36,132 bases of DNA, from positions 1 through 36,132 of the forward strand of contig NBMH01000008.1 in the NCBI GenBank assembly GCA_002084875.1. Direction: 5' to 3'. The notes under the pieces are model-generated. The model did no database searches. It was not told the origin of the DNA and worked only from the letters and a program-made list of their open reading frames with translations. This document shows, piece after piece, positions 16,386 to 23,999 of this stretch. Both the position numbers and the translations under genes were made by a program. The stretch is from Anaerolineaceae bacterium 4572_78 (lineage in GTDB: Bacteria > Chloroflexota > Anaerolineae > 4572-78). How positions within the stretch are numbered: position 1 is the stretch's first letter; each line of letters begins with the position of its first letter.

Positions 16386-18194
16386 CTACACCAACACTGC
16401 ATCATATTGATGAGCCAGTTCCTCTCGAAATTGGTTAGTATAGAGCGAGTAATAATGTCCCTTTTCTCGAATCAGGTCGGCATGTGTTCCCATTTCAGAA
16501 ATACCACCATTGTCAATAACCATGATACGGTCGGCTTGTTTGATGGTCGAAAGCCTATGAGCGATGACCAAACTGGTACGCCCTGCCATCAAAGTTTCCA
16601 TGCCTTTTTGTATCAAGGATTCGGTCACAGTATCCACTGAACTGGTTGCTTCGTCCATGATGAAAATATCAGGGTCAGCCAACACAGCACGAGCTAAACT
16701 AATCAATTGTTTTTGTCCTACCGAAAGCAAACTGCCTCCTTCACCAACTTCGGTATCATAACCGTTTTCCAACGCAGTGATGAAATCATGGGCATGAGCC
16801 AATTTCGAGGCTTCCTCAATTTCAGCATCAGTTGCATCCAAGCGTCCATAATGGATATTTTCTCGGATTGTCCCCGAAAACAAATGAGGCGTTTGCAATA
16901 CCATGCCGATTCGTGAATGGATAGCATGCAAAGACAAATCTGTGTAATCAGTGCCACCTATGCGTATCATGCCGTTGGTCGGTTCATAAAAACGACATAT
17001 CAACTTAACAATTGTGGATTTACCAGCACCCGTCGGACCCACTAAGGCAATTGTTTCACCACGTTTAATATAAAGATTAAAATCTTTCAAAACAGGGTTT
17101 CCAGCATCATACTGAAAATCTACATCCTCAAATTTAATATCTGCCCGTAGTGTGCCTGGGTCGAATGCCTCTGGTTTATCAGAAATTGTCGGTTTGGTGT
17201 CCCACAAAGAAAAAATACGTTCGGCAGAAGCAATAGATTCCTGCATTTTAGCATACACCCGCGACATTTCGTATATCGGGAATAGGATAAAGACCAGATA
17301 TGAGATGAAGGCTTGAATATCACCGATGGTCATGCCACCAGCACGCACTTGCCAACCACCGTACCAAATAATGGCACCTAAAGCAAAAGCACTAATCAAT
17401 TGTACTAATGGCAAAAATAACGCTGAAAGCCATTCGGCTCGATATGAGGCATGATACAATTCGCTTGCCTTTTCATCAAACTCTGCCAAATTTTTTTGTT
17501 CACGAGTGAATGCTTTAACCACGCGAACACCTGTGATATTTTCCTCGTACACACTCGTCAGGTACGATGTCATTCGACGAACTTTACGAAATTCAGCGAT
17601 GATGAGTCGTCTAAATTTCATGGCAACGACGATAATAATTGGTAAAATACACATCACAATAATGGTCATTTTCCAATTTATGTACAGCATGAAAACCACT
17701 GATATAGAAACGCCCAACACACCCCATGAAGCATCTAGCAAGCCCCATGACATAAAATCAGCTACACGATTTGGGTCAGATGTTACTCGTGACATAATCC
17801 AGCCTATTGGTGTTTTGTTGAAATAATCAAGTGACAGTGTTTGCAAGTGATTGAAGGTTTTACGATGTAAATCATAATTGATACGTTCTCGCAATGTTCC
17901 TGTCATGGTAATAAAGCTAAACACATTGATAGTTTGAACAAAAATCAAGACACCATAAATAAAAACTAATTCTGTCAAGCGTTCCACATCGCCAGCAATA
18001 ATGCCTTCATCAATCATCAATTTGCTCAAGTACGTAAATGTGGCATCCAATATTGAAGCTAAGGCAAGAAATACCATAAATCCCGCCAACAGTTTTTTAT
18101 ATGGTAACACCAATTGAGCAATTCGTCTGATTGTTGTTGTATTTATTTGAGTATTAAATTTTTCTTCTTGAAATTCATCATAATATTCAGACAT
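16386..18194 (-). CDS. ABC exporter half-transporter, subunit with catalytic glutamate (BmrD/TM288-like role)
   Basis: 602 residues: six transmembrane helices in ~25-310, then a nucleotide-binding domain with Walker A GPTGAGKST (386-394), a Q-loop near 434, signature LSVGQ (490-494, canonical LSGGQ altered), Walker B 'DIFIMDE' with catalytic E515, and the H-loop in 'VIAHRLST'. The altered signature and normal glutamate complement the partner at 18272-20116, so one ATP site is complete and one is degenerate. This is the pattern of heterodimeric type IV exporters such as BmrCD, LmrCD and TM287/288, which export drugs or other amphipathic molecules. AGGAG sits six bases before the ATG. It is the second gene of the operon; a palindromic repeat lies in the 77-base gap. 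Confidence 0.93.
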   Translation of the reverse strand: MSEYYDEFQEEKFNTQINTTTIRRIAQLVLPYKKLLAGFMVFLALASILDATFTYLSKLMIDEGIIAGDVERLTELVFIYGVLIFVQTINVFSFITMTGTLRERINYDLHRKTFNHLQTLSLDYFNKTPIGWIMSRVTSDPNRVADFMSWGLLDASWGVLGVSISVVFMLYINWKMTIIVMCILPIIIVVAMKFRRLIIAEFRKVRRMTSYLTSVYEENITGVRVVKAFTREQKNLAEFDEKASELYHASYRAEWLSALFLPLVQLISAFALGAIIWYGGWQVRAGGMTIGDIQAFISYLVFILFPIYEMSRVYAKMQESIASAERIFSLWDTKPTISDKPEAFDPGTLRADIKFEDVDFQYDAGNPVLKDFNLYIKRGETIALVGPTGAGKSTIVKLICRFYEPTNGMIRIGGTDYTDLSLHAIHSRIGMVLQTPHLFSGTIRENIHYGRLDATDAEIEEASKLAHAHDFITALENGYDTEVGEGGSLLSVGQKQLISLARAVLADPDIFIMDEATSSVDTVTESLIQKGMETLMAGRTSLVIAHRLSTIKQADRIMVIDNGGISEMGTHADLIREKGHYYSLYTNQFREELAHQYDAVLV

Positions 18195-18210
18195 AATATT
18201 CTCCTAAAAT

Positions 18211-18259
18211 TGGAGGTCAAAGCAAGCTTCTTTATGTCAAAGCAAGCTTTGACGCTCCA
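18211..18259. repeat. Bipartite palindromic repeat in the gap between exporter genes
   Basis: Ends TGGAGG/CGCTCCA. Both internal halves are versions of TCAAAGCAAGCTT, and the centre ATG TC replaces CATG. It lies within the operon transcript and could stabilise or separate the two messages, as REP sequences do. Confidence 0.75.
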
Positions 18260-18271
18260 GTACCTATATAT

Positions 18272-20116
18272 CTACTCCCTAGTTTTTCCGTTTGAATGAA
18301 ATCTACCATTCGTGTAAGAAACTTCACATTTTACTTCCTCATCAATTTTTGCTTGCAAACCATAAATTTTTTGATACAAGCCATTTTCTTTGACAAGTTC
18401 GTGATGTGTTCCTTCTTGAATGATTTGCCCTTCTTTCAGCACCAAAATTCTATCGGCACGCATGACCGTTTGAATACGGTGAGCAATAACAAATGTAGTA
18501 CGCCCTTGCATCAGTTTATCCAAAGCAGCTTGAATAACTACTTCAGTTTCAGTGTCAACCGATGAAGTCGAATCGTCCAAGATGAGAATTTTGGGGTCCT
18601 TTAGCAATGCTCTAGCAATTGCCACACGTTGCTTTTGACCACCTGATAATGTCACACCTCGTTCGCCGACAATCGTTTTGTAACCATTGGGCATGCCTCT
18701 AATCACATCATGAATTGCAGCCGCTTGAGCAGCCGTCTCAACTTCCTCATCAGTTACATCATGTCCCACACCATAAGTAATGTTGTCTCGAATAGAACGC
18801 GAAAATAAAAACGGTTCCTGTTCGACAATGCCAATGTAATGACGTAGAGCATGCGGTGCATAATCCCTCAAATCATTTCCATCTAAGGTCAAATTACCTT
18901 CAAAGTAATCATAGAACCGAGGCAGAAGTCTGACCACGCTTGTTTTACCTGAACCCGTCGGACCGACTAGGGCAATCACTTGACCAGGCTTGGCATGGAA
19001 AGAGACATTATTCAAAACAGACGTGCCATTATTATAGGCAAATGATACATGATTGAAGGCAATATCGCCTTTAATCATTTCAACAGATGGTGATTTACCA
19101 TTTCTTAAGGTTTCTTGTTCTTCGTTGATAATTTCAGCCACCCGTTGATATGAGACTAATGCTCTTGAGGCATCGGCAAGCAATCGCCCTAAGTTTCGCA
19201 TGGGCCAAATAATCCATCCTATCAGATTGATGAAAACAAGATAAGTTCCCAATGTGATTTCGCCTTGAATGGTCATCATGGCACCCATGTAAAAGCTAAA
19301 TAACATTTGACCGATACAGAAAAGGTCAGTTATGGGCCAATACACAGCGTGCATCATGACCAATCGTTTGCCTTGCATGAATAAGTCATTGTTTGCCTTG
19401 TCAAATTTATCCATCTCAAATTCTTGGCGAGCAAATGCTTTGACCACCTGCACTCCACTCAAATTTTCTTGCAGAGCAGTCGAGAGAATTGCCTCTTTCT
19501 TTTGATACTCTTCAAAAATATCGCCCATCTTCTTGAAAAAGATAAGTGCCAAGACTAGGTTAAACGGAATAATGATAATTGATAACAACGACAACTTGAC
19601 ATTTAAGGCAAGTAATGCAATAAAATTGATACCAAAGAGCAGTGATATCCGCCCGACTTCTTTTGCTTGGTCTTTCAGGAAAAGTCGGATGGTATCTACA
19701 TCAGATGATACTCGTTGAATCAACTCGCCTGTTTGAGCCTTATCATGGTAACGAAACGGCAACCGTTGAATATGGTCAAACAAATAGTTTCGAAGCCGTA
19801 GGATAATTTTCTCTGTTGAAAGAGCCGCTAGACAACCACTGACAAAGGTAAAAACACCTTCAATAAATGCCAGCCCAACGAAAGCCAAAGCAAAATAGTA
19901 AATCGGCATGTTACTTCCTTTGGCGAGAGCATTATCCGCAAAATCACGAATGATGAGGTAGGTTAATGTTTTTGCTAGTGCCGATATAGCGATACTTATC
20001 ACGGCTATAAAATAGGTGATGCGTAATCCTGCCATGAGATTCCAAAGTCCCTTCCATCGGTTTGACGAAATCGTCTTTTTCAAATCAAGGGCAGGATAAA
20101 TTTTAGATTCTATCAT
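18272..20116 (-). CDS. ABC exporter half-transporter, degenerate-site subunit (BmrC/TM287-like role)
   Basis: 614 residues from ATG 20116; the frame is open to a TTG at 20164, which has no ribosome-binding site, while AGGAG lies 13 bases before the ATG. Six transmembrane helices precede a nucleotide-binding domain with Walker A GPTGSGKT (385-392), canonical signature LSGGQ (490-494), and Walker B 'ILILDDSTSS', where the catalytic glutamate is aspartate (D515). That substitution is typical of the degenerate-site partner in heterodimeric exporters. Together with the downstream 602-residue subunit it forms one pump in the membrane. It is preceded by a leader peptide and two intrinsic terminators on the same strand, so expression is probably controlled by attenuation. 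Confidence 0.92.
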   Translation of the reverse strand: MIESKIYPALDLKKTISSNRWKGLWNLMAGLRITYFIAVISIAISALAKTLTYLIIRDFADNALAKGSNMPIYYFALAFVGLAFIEGVFTFVSGCLAALSTEKIILRLRNYLFDHIQRLPFRYHDKAQTGELIQRVSSDVDTIRLFLKDQAKEVGRISLLFGINFIALLALNVKLSLLSIIIIPFNLVLALIFFKKMGDIFEEYQKKEAILSTALQENLSGVQVVKAFARQEFEMDKFDKANNDLFMQGKRLVMMHAVYWPITDLFCIGQMLFSFYMGAMMTIQGEITLGTYLVFINLIGWIIWPMRNLGRLLADASRALVSYQRVAEIINEEQETLRNGKSPSVEMIKGDIAFNHVSFAYNNGTSVLNNVSFHAKPGQVIALVGPTGSGKTSVVRLLPRFYDYFEGNLTLDGNDLRDYAPHALRHYIGIVEQEPFLFSRSIRDNITYGVGHDVTDEEVETAAQAAAIHDVIRGMPNGYKTIVGERGVTLSGGQKQRVAIARALLKDPKILILDDSTSSVDTETEVVIQAALDKLMQGRTTFVIAHRIQTVMRADRILVLKEGQIIQEGTHHELVKENGLYQKIYGLQAKIDEEVKCEVSYTNGRFHSNGKTRE

Positions 20117-20206
20117 TTTGCGATATATTCTCCTGTCAACTAATTTTGTAGCTGTGATTTCCAATCATGAGATTCGCAATTAGAAATTGGGCTACTGTCC
20201 TACATG

Positions 20207-20251
20207 GATAAAAAACAAAATAGCCGTAGCTGTTATATCTACGGCTATTTT
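20207..20251 (-). terminator. Second intrinsic terminator in the exporter leader
   Basis: On the minus strand a 13-bp perfect stem (20239-20251 with 20217-20229) and a 9-base loop are followed by GTTTTTTAT. It lies about 90 bases upstream of the exporter start and downstream of the first terminator. Its 3' arm, CTACGG, can pair instead with CCGTAG in the 5' arm of the first terminator, which offers an antiterminator fold. Confidence 0.8.
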
Positions 20252-20273
20252 CAAAAAATAAATCAGCCAAATT

Positions 20274-20313
20274 AAAAAAACCGCAGACTTGACATGTAGC
20301 GAGTCTACGGTTT
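20274..20313 (-). terminator. First intrinsic terminator in the exporter leader
   Basis: On the minus strand AAACCGTAGACT (20302-20313) pairs with AGTCTGCGGTTT (20278-20289), with one U-G pair that is a C-A mismatch on the other strand, followed by seven T (20280-20274). So the terminator is directed toward the exporter genes. It begins 22 bases after the leader-peptide stop codon. Confidence 0.85.
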
Positions 20314-20334
20314 ACTAGGTTTTAAAAAGAACAA

Positions 20335-20448
20335 TCAAATTAAAAACTCCCAGGAATCAGCAGACGCACCACAATTGGGTAAAACAGCGAGTACACCATC
20401 GGGGGTACATCGCAAAACCAATCGTACAACCCAAGAATTTGTCATCAT
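20335..20448 (-). CDS. Leader peptide of the ABC exporter operon (37 residues)
   Basis: Start ATG-ATG (20448-20443) follows AAAGGA at six-base spacing, one of the best ribosome-binding sites in the window. 37 codons end in TGA at 20335-20337. The peptide starts MMTNSWVVRLVLRC, continues with TPDGVLAVLPNCG and ends SWEFLI. It has no known family. It lies 44 bases after a predicted transcription start and just before two tandem terminators ahead of the exporter genes, the arrangement of a ribosome-controlled attenuator. Bacillus subtilis bmrB, a leader peptide before the heterodimeric exporter bmrCD, is the established parallel. Slow or stalled translation would change which stems form. The peptide itself probably has no other job. 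Function is inferred from layout. Confidence 0.75.
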   Translation of the reverse strand: MMTNSWVVRLVLRCTPDGVLAVLPNCGASADSWEFLI

Positions 20449-20498
20449 CTGATATCCTTTAATAGAAAAAATAATAATGTTAAAAAATTAACCATTAT

Positions 20499-20527
20499 AC
20501 TATAGCACACTTTCTGATTTTTGTCAA
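20499..20527 (-). promoter_or_regulatory. Strong promoter of the exporter operon
   Basis: On the minus strand, perfect -35 TTGACA (20527-20522), 17-base spacer, -10 TATAGT (20504-20499). The predicted transcript starts near 20492, giving a leader of about 375 bases before the exporter ATG. The strength of the match fits a constitutive promoter whose output is gated by the terminators. Confidence 0.8.
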
Positions 20528-20645
20528 GTCTTTTTAAAGATTTTTAGATTTATTTTTCTTGTATCTGTTACTGTGTTGTCAAGCAACATAATAATTACAC
20601 CATATTCTGTTCACTCAAAGTAAACATATAATCCAAAATGCCGAG

Positions 20646-20735
20646 CAGAATGGAGCGAAAAAGCTCGCTTTTTCATGTCAAAGCAAGCTTTGACACTCCA
20701 ATTTATCTTGTCAAAAAATAGCATTGAACAGCCCT
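20646..20735 (-). repeat. ~90-bp repeat with bipartite palindromic element, right arm of the exporter block
   Basis: The reverse complement matches 16169-16257: GGGCTGTTCAATGCTATTTT, then the bipartite element (20651-20700). With the left arm it brackets the exporter operon and its promoter as inverted repeats about 4.4 kb apart. Confidence 0.85.
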
Positions 20736-20789
20736 GAATAGTAGGGGCGTACGGCCGTACGCCCCTACAACTAGCATTGAACAGCCCTG
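20719..20789. repeat. Perfect 28-bp palindrome between 18-bp direct repeats
   Basis: 20741-20768 is fully self-complementary (GTAGGGGCGTACGG and its complement) and much richer in GC than its surroundings. It is flanked by identical copies of TAGCATTGAACAGCCCTG at 20719-20736 and 20772-20789. The arrangement resembles an insertion with duplicated flanks. The rest of the 20528-20837 gap, outside this and the 90-bp repeat, shows nothing I can name. Confidence 0.75.
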
Positions 20790-20837
20790 TCTTTCACATG
20801 GGGATCCTAAATAATCACAAAAAATATATATGTAGTT

Positions 20838-20866
20838 TTGAGGTTTTTTAGAATTTAATGTATAAT
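20838..20866 (+). promoter_or_regulatory. Promoter of the B12-binding-protein gene
   Basis: TTGAGG (20838-20843), 17 bases, and a perfect -10 TATAAT (20861-20866). Transcription would start near 20873, giving a short 28-base leader with AAAGGA before the ATG at 20901. Confidence 0.6.
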
Positions 20867-20900
20867 GCTGATAAATATATAAAGATGAAAGGATATTATA

Positions 20901-21305
20901 ATGATTGATAGAAAAATACGTGTAATTATTGCTAAACCTGGCTTAGATGGTCATGATAGAGGAGCCAAAGTGGTCGCCCGTGCTTTACGAGATGCGGGCA
21001 TGGAAGTGATTTATACTGGGCTACGGCAAACTCCTGACATGATTGCTGAGAGTGCCTTGCAAGAAGATGTGGATGTGGTTGGCTTATCAGTTTTAAGTGG
21101 AGCTCACATGGCACTACTTCCTGCCATAGCCCAAAAATTAAAGGAGGCTGACATGAAACATGTTCTCCTTGTTGTGGGAGGAATTATTCCTGATGCTGAT
21201 TTTGAACCGCTGAAACAAGCAGGTGTGCATGGTGTTTTCACACCTGGAGCCTCTACAACGGAGATTGTCACATTTATTCGTGAGAATGTTACGTTGGAGG
21301 ATTAA
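20901..21305 (+). CDS. Free-standing B12-binding protein, methylmalonyl-CoA mutase C-terminal-domain type
   Basis: 134 residues that equal the cobalamin-binding domain of methylmalonyl-CoA mutase: '[34 protein letters not shown]' with the D16-x-H18-x2-G21 motif (H18 is the lower cobalt ligand), then '[13 protein letters not shown]' and '[26 protein letters not shown]'. As a separate gene it normally pairs with a large catalytic subunit to interconvert methylmalonyl-CoA or another acyl-CoA with succinyl-CoA-type isomers using adenosylcobalamin. No large subunit is in this window. AAAGGATATTATA precedes the ATG. It could also serve a related B12 enzyme such as ethylmalonyl-CoA or isobutyryl-CoA mutase. 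Confidence 0.9.
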   Translation: MIDRKIRVIIAKPGLDGHDRGAKVVARALRDAGMEVIYTGLRQTPDMIAESALQEDVDVVGLSVLSGAHMALLPAIAQKLKEADMKHVLLVVGGIIPDADFEPLKQAGVHGVFTPGASTTEIVTFIRENVTLED

Positions 21306-21319
21306 ATCTGTAGAACAGA

Positions 21320-21436
21320 TTGAACAAAAACACCATAGATTTAATTTCTAAATATTTTACTACTGTAGAGACATACCCTCGTGTCCGCACAATTTGGCAA
21401 TCACGTGGCACTGCTTTTGCATGGTTTATCGTATGA
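21320..21436 (+). CDS. Possible small ORF coupled to the following kinase
   Basis: A TTG-start frame of 38 codons ends in TGA at 21434-21436, overlapping the kinase ATG at 21433 as ATGA. The C-terminal half, 'YPRVRTIWQSRGTAFAWFIV', looks protein-like. No good ribosome-binding site precedes the TTG and I recognise no family. It may be a real coupled gene, the tail of an eroded one, or chance. The preceding B12 gene ends 14 bases upstream. Confidence 0.3.
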   Translation: MNKNTIDLISKYFTTVETYPRVRTIWQSRGTAFAWFIV

Positions 21437-22956
21437 CAAAACACAATGCAATCAAACAAAAATTCTATATGATACCCGACCGCATAACCGACATTTTTGT
21501 TTTTATTCTTGCGGTTGTTTTGCCCTTCTTTTTTACTCTTGTCATTATCATTATTGCTAATGTCATTGTCATTATTGCTAATTCACTAGATATTACCATT
21601 GACAACTTTTTGATACTTGGTTTTGATAATAGCTTGCTTTTTCTTTTATTGTATGCGGCACTTCTGAGTATTAGTCCAATTACATACCAACTAAATCACC
21701 GCGTTTATAGAACTTGGTACCCAGCTAAATATGTTTTTAGGCGGGTAACAGAAGAATTTCCCCGCATTGTACGTGAAATGTCTGATTTGGATGATTTACT
21801 TCAATACGTTACACACACCATATCCGATAATTTAGAAACAGAAAGTACATCTGTATGGTTGTACAATAAACAAAAAAACATGCTTATACTATCTAAATAT
21901 CATGGTATAGATACGTCAGATGAAAATAGCCAATTAACGATTTTGCCAGTTGACCTTGAATTGGAAATATTAAGTGGTACCCAGTTTGTAGATACATTGC
22001 CTAACAGCAATTTACGATATGCTTTAAGCACATTAAAGATTCAATCCATAACTTCCTTAAACTTGGGAGGTGAGTTAATCGGTTTAATTGGTTTGGGACA
22101 TAATCCTCTAAAAAAACAGCATAGTCATGAAGTGCTTGACTTGCTCAATATGTTGGCAGGACAGTCTGCCTTAGCCGTTAAAAATGCTGTATTAATTTCT
22201 CGTTTGGAGGAAACACTGACCAAACTTGATTTAGCTTATCAACGTACCATTGATGCCCAAGAAAACGAGCGTCAAAATTTAGGAACGATTTTGCATGATG
22301 ATATTTTAGGTCGTCTAATGAGCATGACCCTTACCTTGCGAAATTGTCGCACACATTTGGACTCAGATCCCGAACAGGTGAAAATTTGGCTCGAACTGAC
22401 TGAAAACGGAATCAATGAAATTTATCGTGATTTGCGGACAATTATGGGTGGCTTATATCCATCTGTGTTGATTGATTTAGGTTTGGTATTTGCTTTAGAG
22501 GAATATTTAGATACATTGGCAAAACAACCGCAACCGTTATCTGCTCCTGTCCAAATCACCTTAACCACTCAAGGGTTTGGTTATGACCGCATTGAAGAGG
22601 AGCGTTTGGAGCGGGATATATATTATATCATACGTCAAGCATTGGATAATGCTATTAAGCATGCATTTGCCGACGAAATCTTTATTCACTTGCATTGGCG
22701 AGATGATTTGGTCAGTGTGACCGTCCGCGATACAGGAAAAGGCATGCAGGATGACCCCGAAGTATTAGCGGGAAAGCATGGTCGGGTGGGATTACTCTCT
22801 TTGCAAGAACGCACCAGGGCATGGAAGGGACATATTGATTTTTATACTGCTCATGACAAAGGCACGACGGTTCGAGCATCTATTCCGATGGAACAACCAA
22901 GCACAGACCCTTCTCAACTTACGGTCACAACACGACATTTGAGAAAAGGAAAATAA
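21433..22956 (+). CDS. NarL-type (HisKA_3) sensor histidine kinase with GAF domain
   Basis: 507 residues from ATG 21433; the frame is open to a TTG at 21394. Two or three hydrophobic segments near 18-50 and 65-85 anchor it in the membrane. A GAF domain follows (about 115-260, 'LDDLLQYVTHTISDNLETESTSVWLYN'), then HisKA_3 with H288 in 'ENERQNLGTILHDDILGRL', 'IMGGLYPSVLIDLGL', and an HATPase ('DNAIKHAFADEIFIHLHWRDD', 'DTGKGMQ', 'GRVGLLSLQERT'). It autophosphorylates on His and passes phosphate to a NarL/LuxR-type regulator. A regulator of that class is encoded at 28567 on the same strand but is not adjacent. Confidence 0.9.
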   Translation: MTKHNAIKQKFYMIPDRITDIFVFILAVVLPFFFTLVIIIIANVIVIIANSLDITIDNFLILGFDNSLLFLLLYAALLSISPITYQLNHRVYRTWYPAKYVFRRVTEEFPRIVREMSDLDDLLQYVTHTISDNLETESTSVWLYNKQKNMLILSKYHGIDTSDENSQLTILPVDLELEILSGTQFVDTLPNSNLRYALSTLKIQSITSLNLGGELIGLIGLGHNPLKKQHSHEVLDLLNMLAGQSALAVKNAVLISRLEETLTKLDLAYQRTIDAQENERQNLGTILHDDILGRLMSMTLTLRNCRTHLDSDPEQVKIWLELTENGINEIYRDLRTIMGGLYPSVLIDLGLVFALEEYLDTLAKQPQPLSAPVQITLTTQGFGYDRIEEERLERDIYYIIRQALDNAIKHAFADEIFIHLHWRDDLVSVTVRDTGKGMQDDPEVLAGKHGRVGLLSLQERTRAWKGHIDFYTAHDKGTTVRASIPMEQPSTDPSQLTVTTRHLRKGK

Positions 22957-23001
22957 TATAATGAATGTATATTTATTTTAACCATACATTTTAATAATAC
23001 C

Positions 23002-23036
23002 TAGAAATTCGATTTTTCCAAACAATTGAATTTCTA
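23002..23036. terminator. Palindrome of the TAGAAATTC family, second copy
   Basis: TAGAAATTCGATT pairs with AATTGAATTTCTA (one mismatch) around a short loop. It is the same sequence as at 3674-3707. It lies between the kinase and the permease genes and overlaps the approach to the permease ribosome-binding site. Confidence 0.55.
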
Positions 23037-23049
23037 AAAGGATGTTTCC

Positions 23050-23931
23050 ATGAAAAGTGATGATTCTACGTTCGTACCACATCAATCTCAACTGTCAGCT
23101 ACATTGTCTGAAGTACCATGGTGGTTATTAGTTGTTATGTTAGTTGGGCTCATTATGGTTTACAATATTACGACTAATGAAGATTACTCAAGCATATTTT
23201 CCTTCTTAAAAAACGGTGTCTTCATTACCGTTCGTGTAACCATCACGGCATATATTTTCGCCGTGATAATCGGCTTATTGGCTGGATTGGGACGGGTTTC
23301 AAAGAACCCGATTATTTATAATATCGCTACATTGTATGTCCAAATCATGCGTGGCATTCCCATTCTAGTTACAATTTTATATGTTTCTTTTGTATTGTAT
23401 CCCATGATAATTGATGGGGTTGCATGGGTTGCCCAATCAATAGCTGTGATAGGCTTAGGAGATTCTGAAGGTTTTTGGGCAAATATAACTGCCTCTGATA
23501 TTAATAGGATGATGGGCGGGGCAGAATATTCGATGCTTTATAGAGGTATCATGGCTTTAGCCCTAAGTTATGGCTCATTTTCTGCTGAGATTTTCCGAGC
23601 AGGAATCGAATCAATCGAAAAAGGACAAATGGAAGCGGCTCGCTCATTAGGTATGTCTTACATTCAGGCTATGCGGTATATCATCTTACCGCAGGCGATT
23701 AGACGGGTTTTACCACCGTTAGGGAATGATTTTATCGCCATGCTCAAAGAGTCTTCCCTTGTATCGGTGTTGGGTGTACGAGATATTACCCAACTTGGTA
23801 AGTTATATTCTGCTCGTTCGTTCCTTTATTTAGAAACATATAACCAAGTGGCATTCTTATATTTGACCATGACAATTCTGTTGTCGTTGGGCGTTAGAGC
23901 ATTGGAAAACAGATTGAAATCAGGACAGTAG
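23050..23931 (+). CDS. Polar amino-acid ABC transporter permease (HisM/GlnP type)
   Basis: 293 residues with an N-terminal helix (about 24-44) followed by the usual permease core: 'VFITVRVTITAYIFAVIIGLLAGLGRV', 'YVQIMRGIPILVTILYV', and the EAA loop 'AARSLGMSYIQAMRYIILPQAIRRVLPPLGNDFIAMLKESSL' that docks on the ATPase. An insertion of about 40 residues, including 'DSEGFWANITASDINRMMGG', lies between the second and third conserved blocks. It imports a polar amino acid with the ATPase gene at 24000. AAAGGATG stands eight bases before the ATG. No binding-protein gene is next to it. Confidence 0.9.
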   Translation: MKSDDSTFVPHQSQLSATLSEVPWWLLVVMLVGLIMVYNITTNEDYSSIFSFLKNGVFITVRVTITAYIFAVIIGLLAGLGRVSKNPIIYNIATLYVQIMRGIPILVTILYVSFVLYPMIIDGVAWVAQSIAVIGLGDSEGFWANITASDINRMMGGAEYSMLYRGIMALALSYGSFSAEIFRAGIESIEKGQMEAARSLGMSYIQAMRYIILPQAIRRVLPPLGNDFIAMLKESSLVSVLGVRDITQLGKLYSARSFLYLETYNQVAFLYLTMTILLSLGVRALENRLKSGQ

Positions 23932-23942
23932 TATGAGGTAAC

Positions 23943-23977
23943 TGTTCACCCCACCACATGTGAAAGGGGTGTGAACA
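23943..23977 (+). promoter_or_regulatory. Hairpin between permease and ATPase genes
   Basis: TGTTCAC (23943-23949) pairs with GTGAACA (23971-23977), and a CCC/GGG stem continues inside with a bulged base. There is no T-run, so it is more likely a message-stability or spacing structure than a terminator. Confidence 0.4.
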
Positions 23978-23999
23978 ATTACAACATGAAGTATAATTT

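Noticed and set aside
17506-17826. Plus-strand ORF of 106 codons inside the exporter gene
   Set aside because: It lies opposite a well-conserved transporter gene, has no ribosome-binding site and no protein-like pattern.
20274-20448. Classical amino-acid biosynthesis attenuator (trp/his-like)
   Set aside because: The leader peptide has two widely separated Trp and no run of a single amino acid, and the downstream genes encode an exporter, not biosynthesis.
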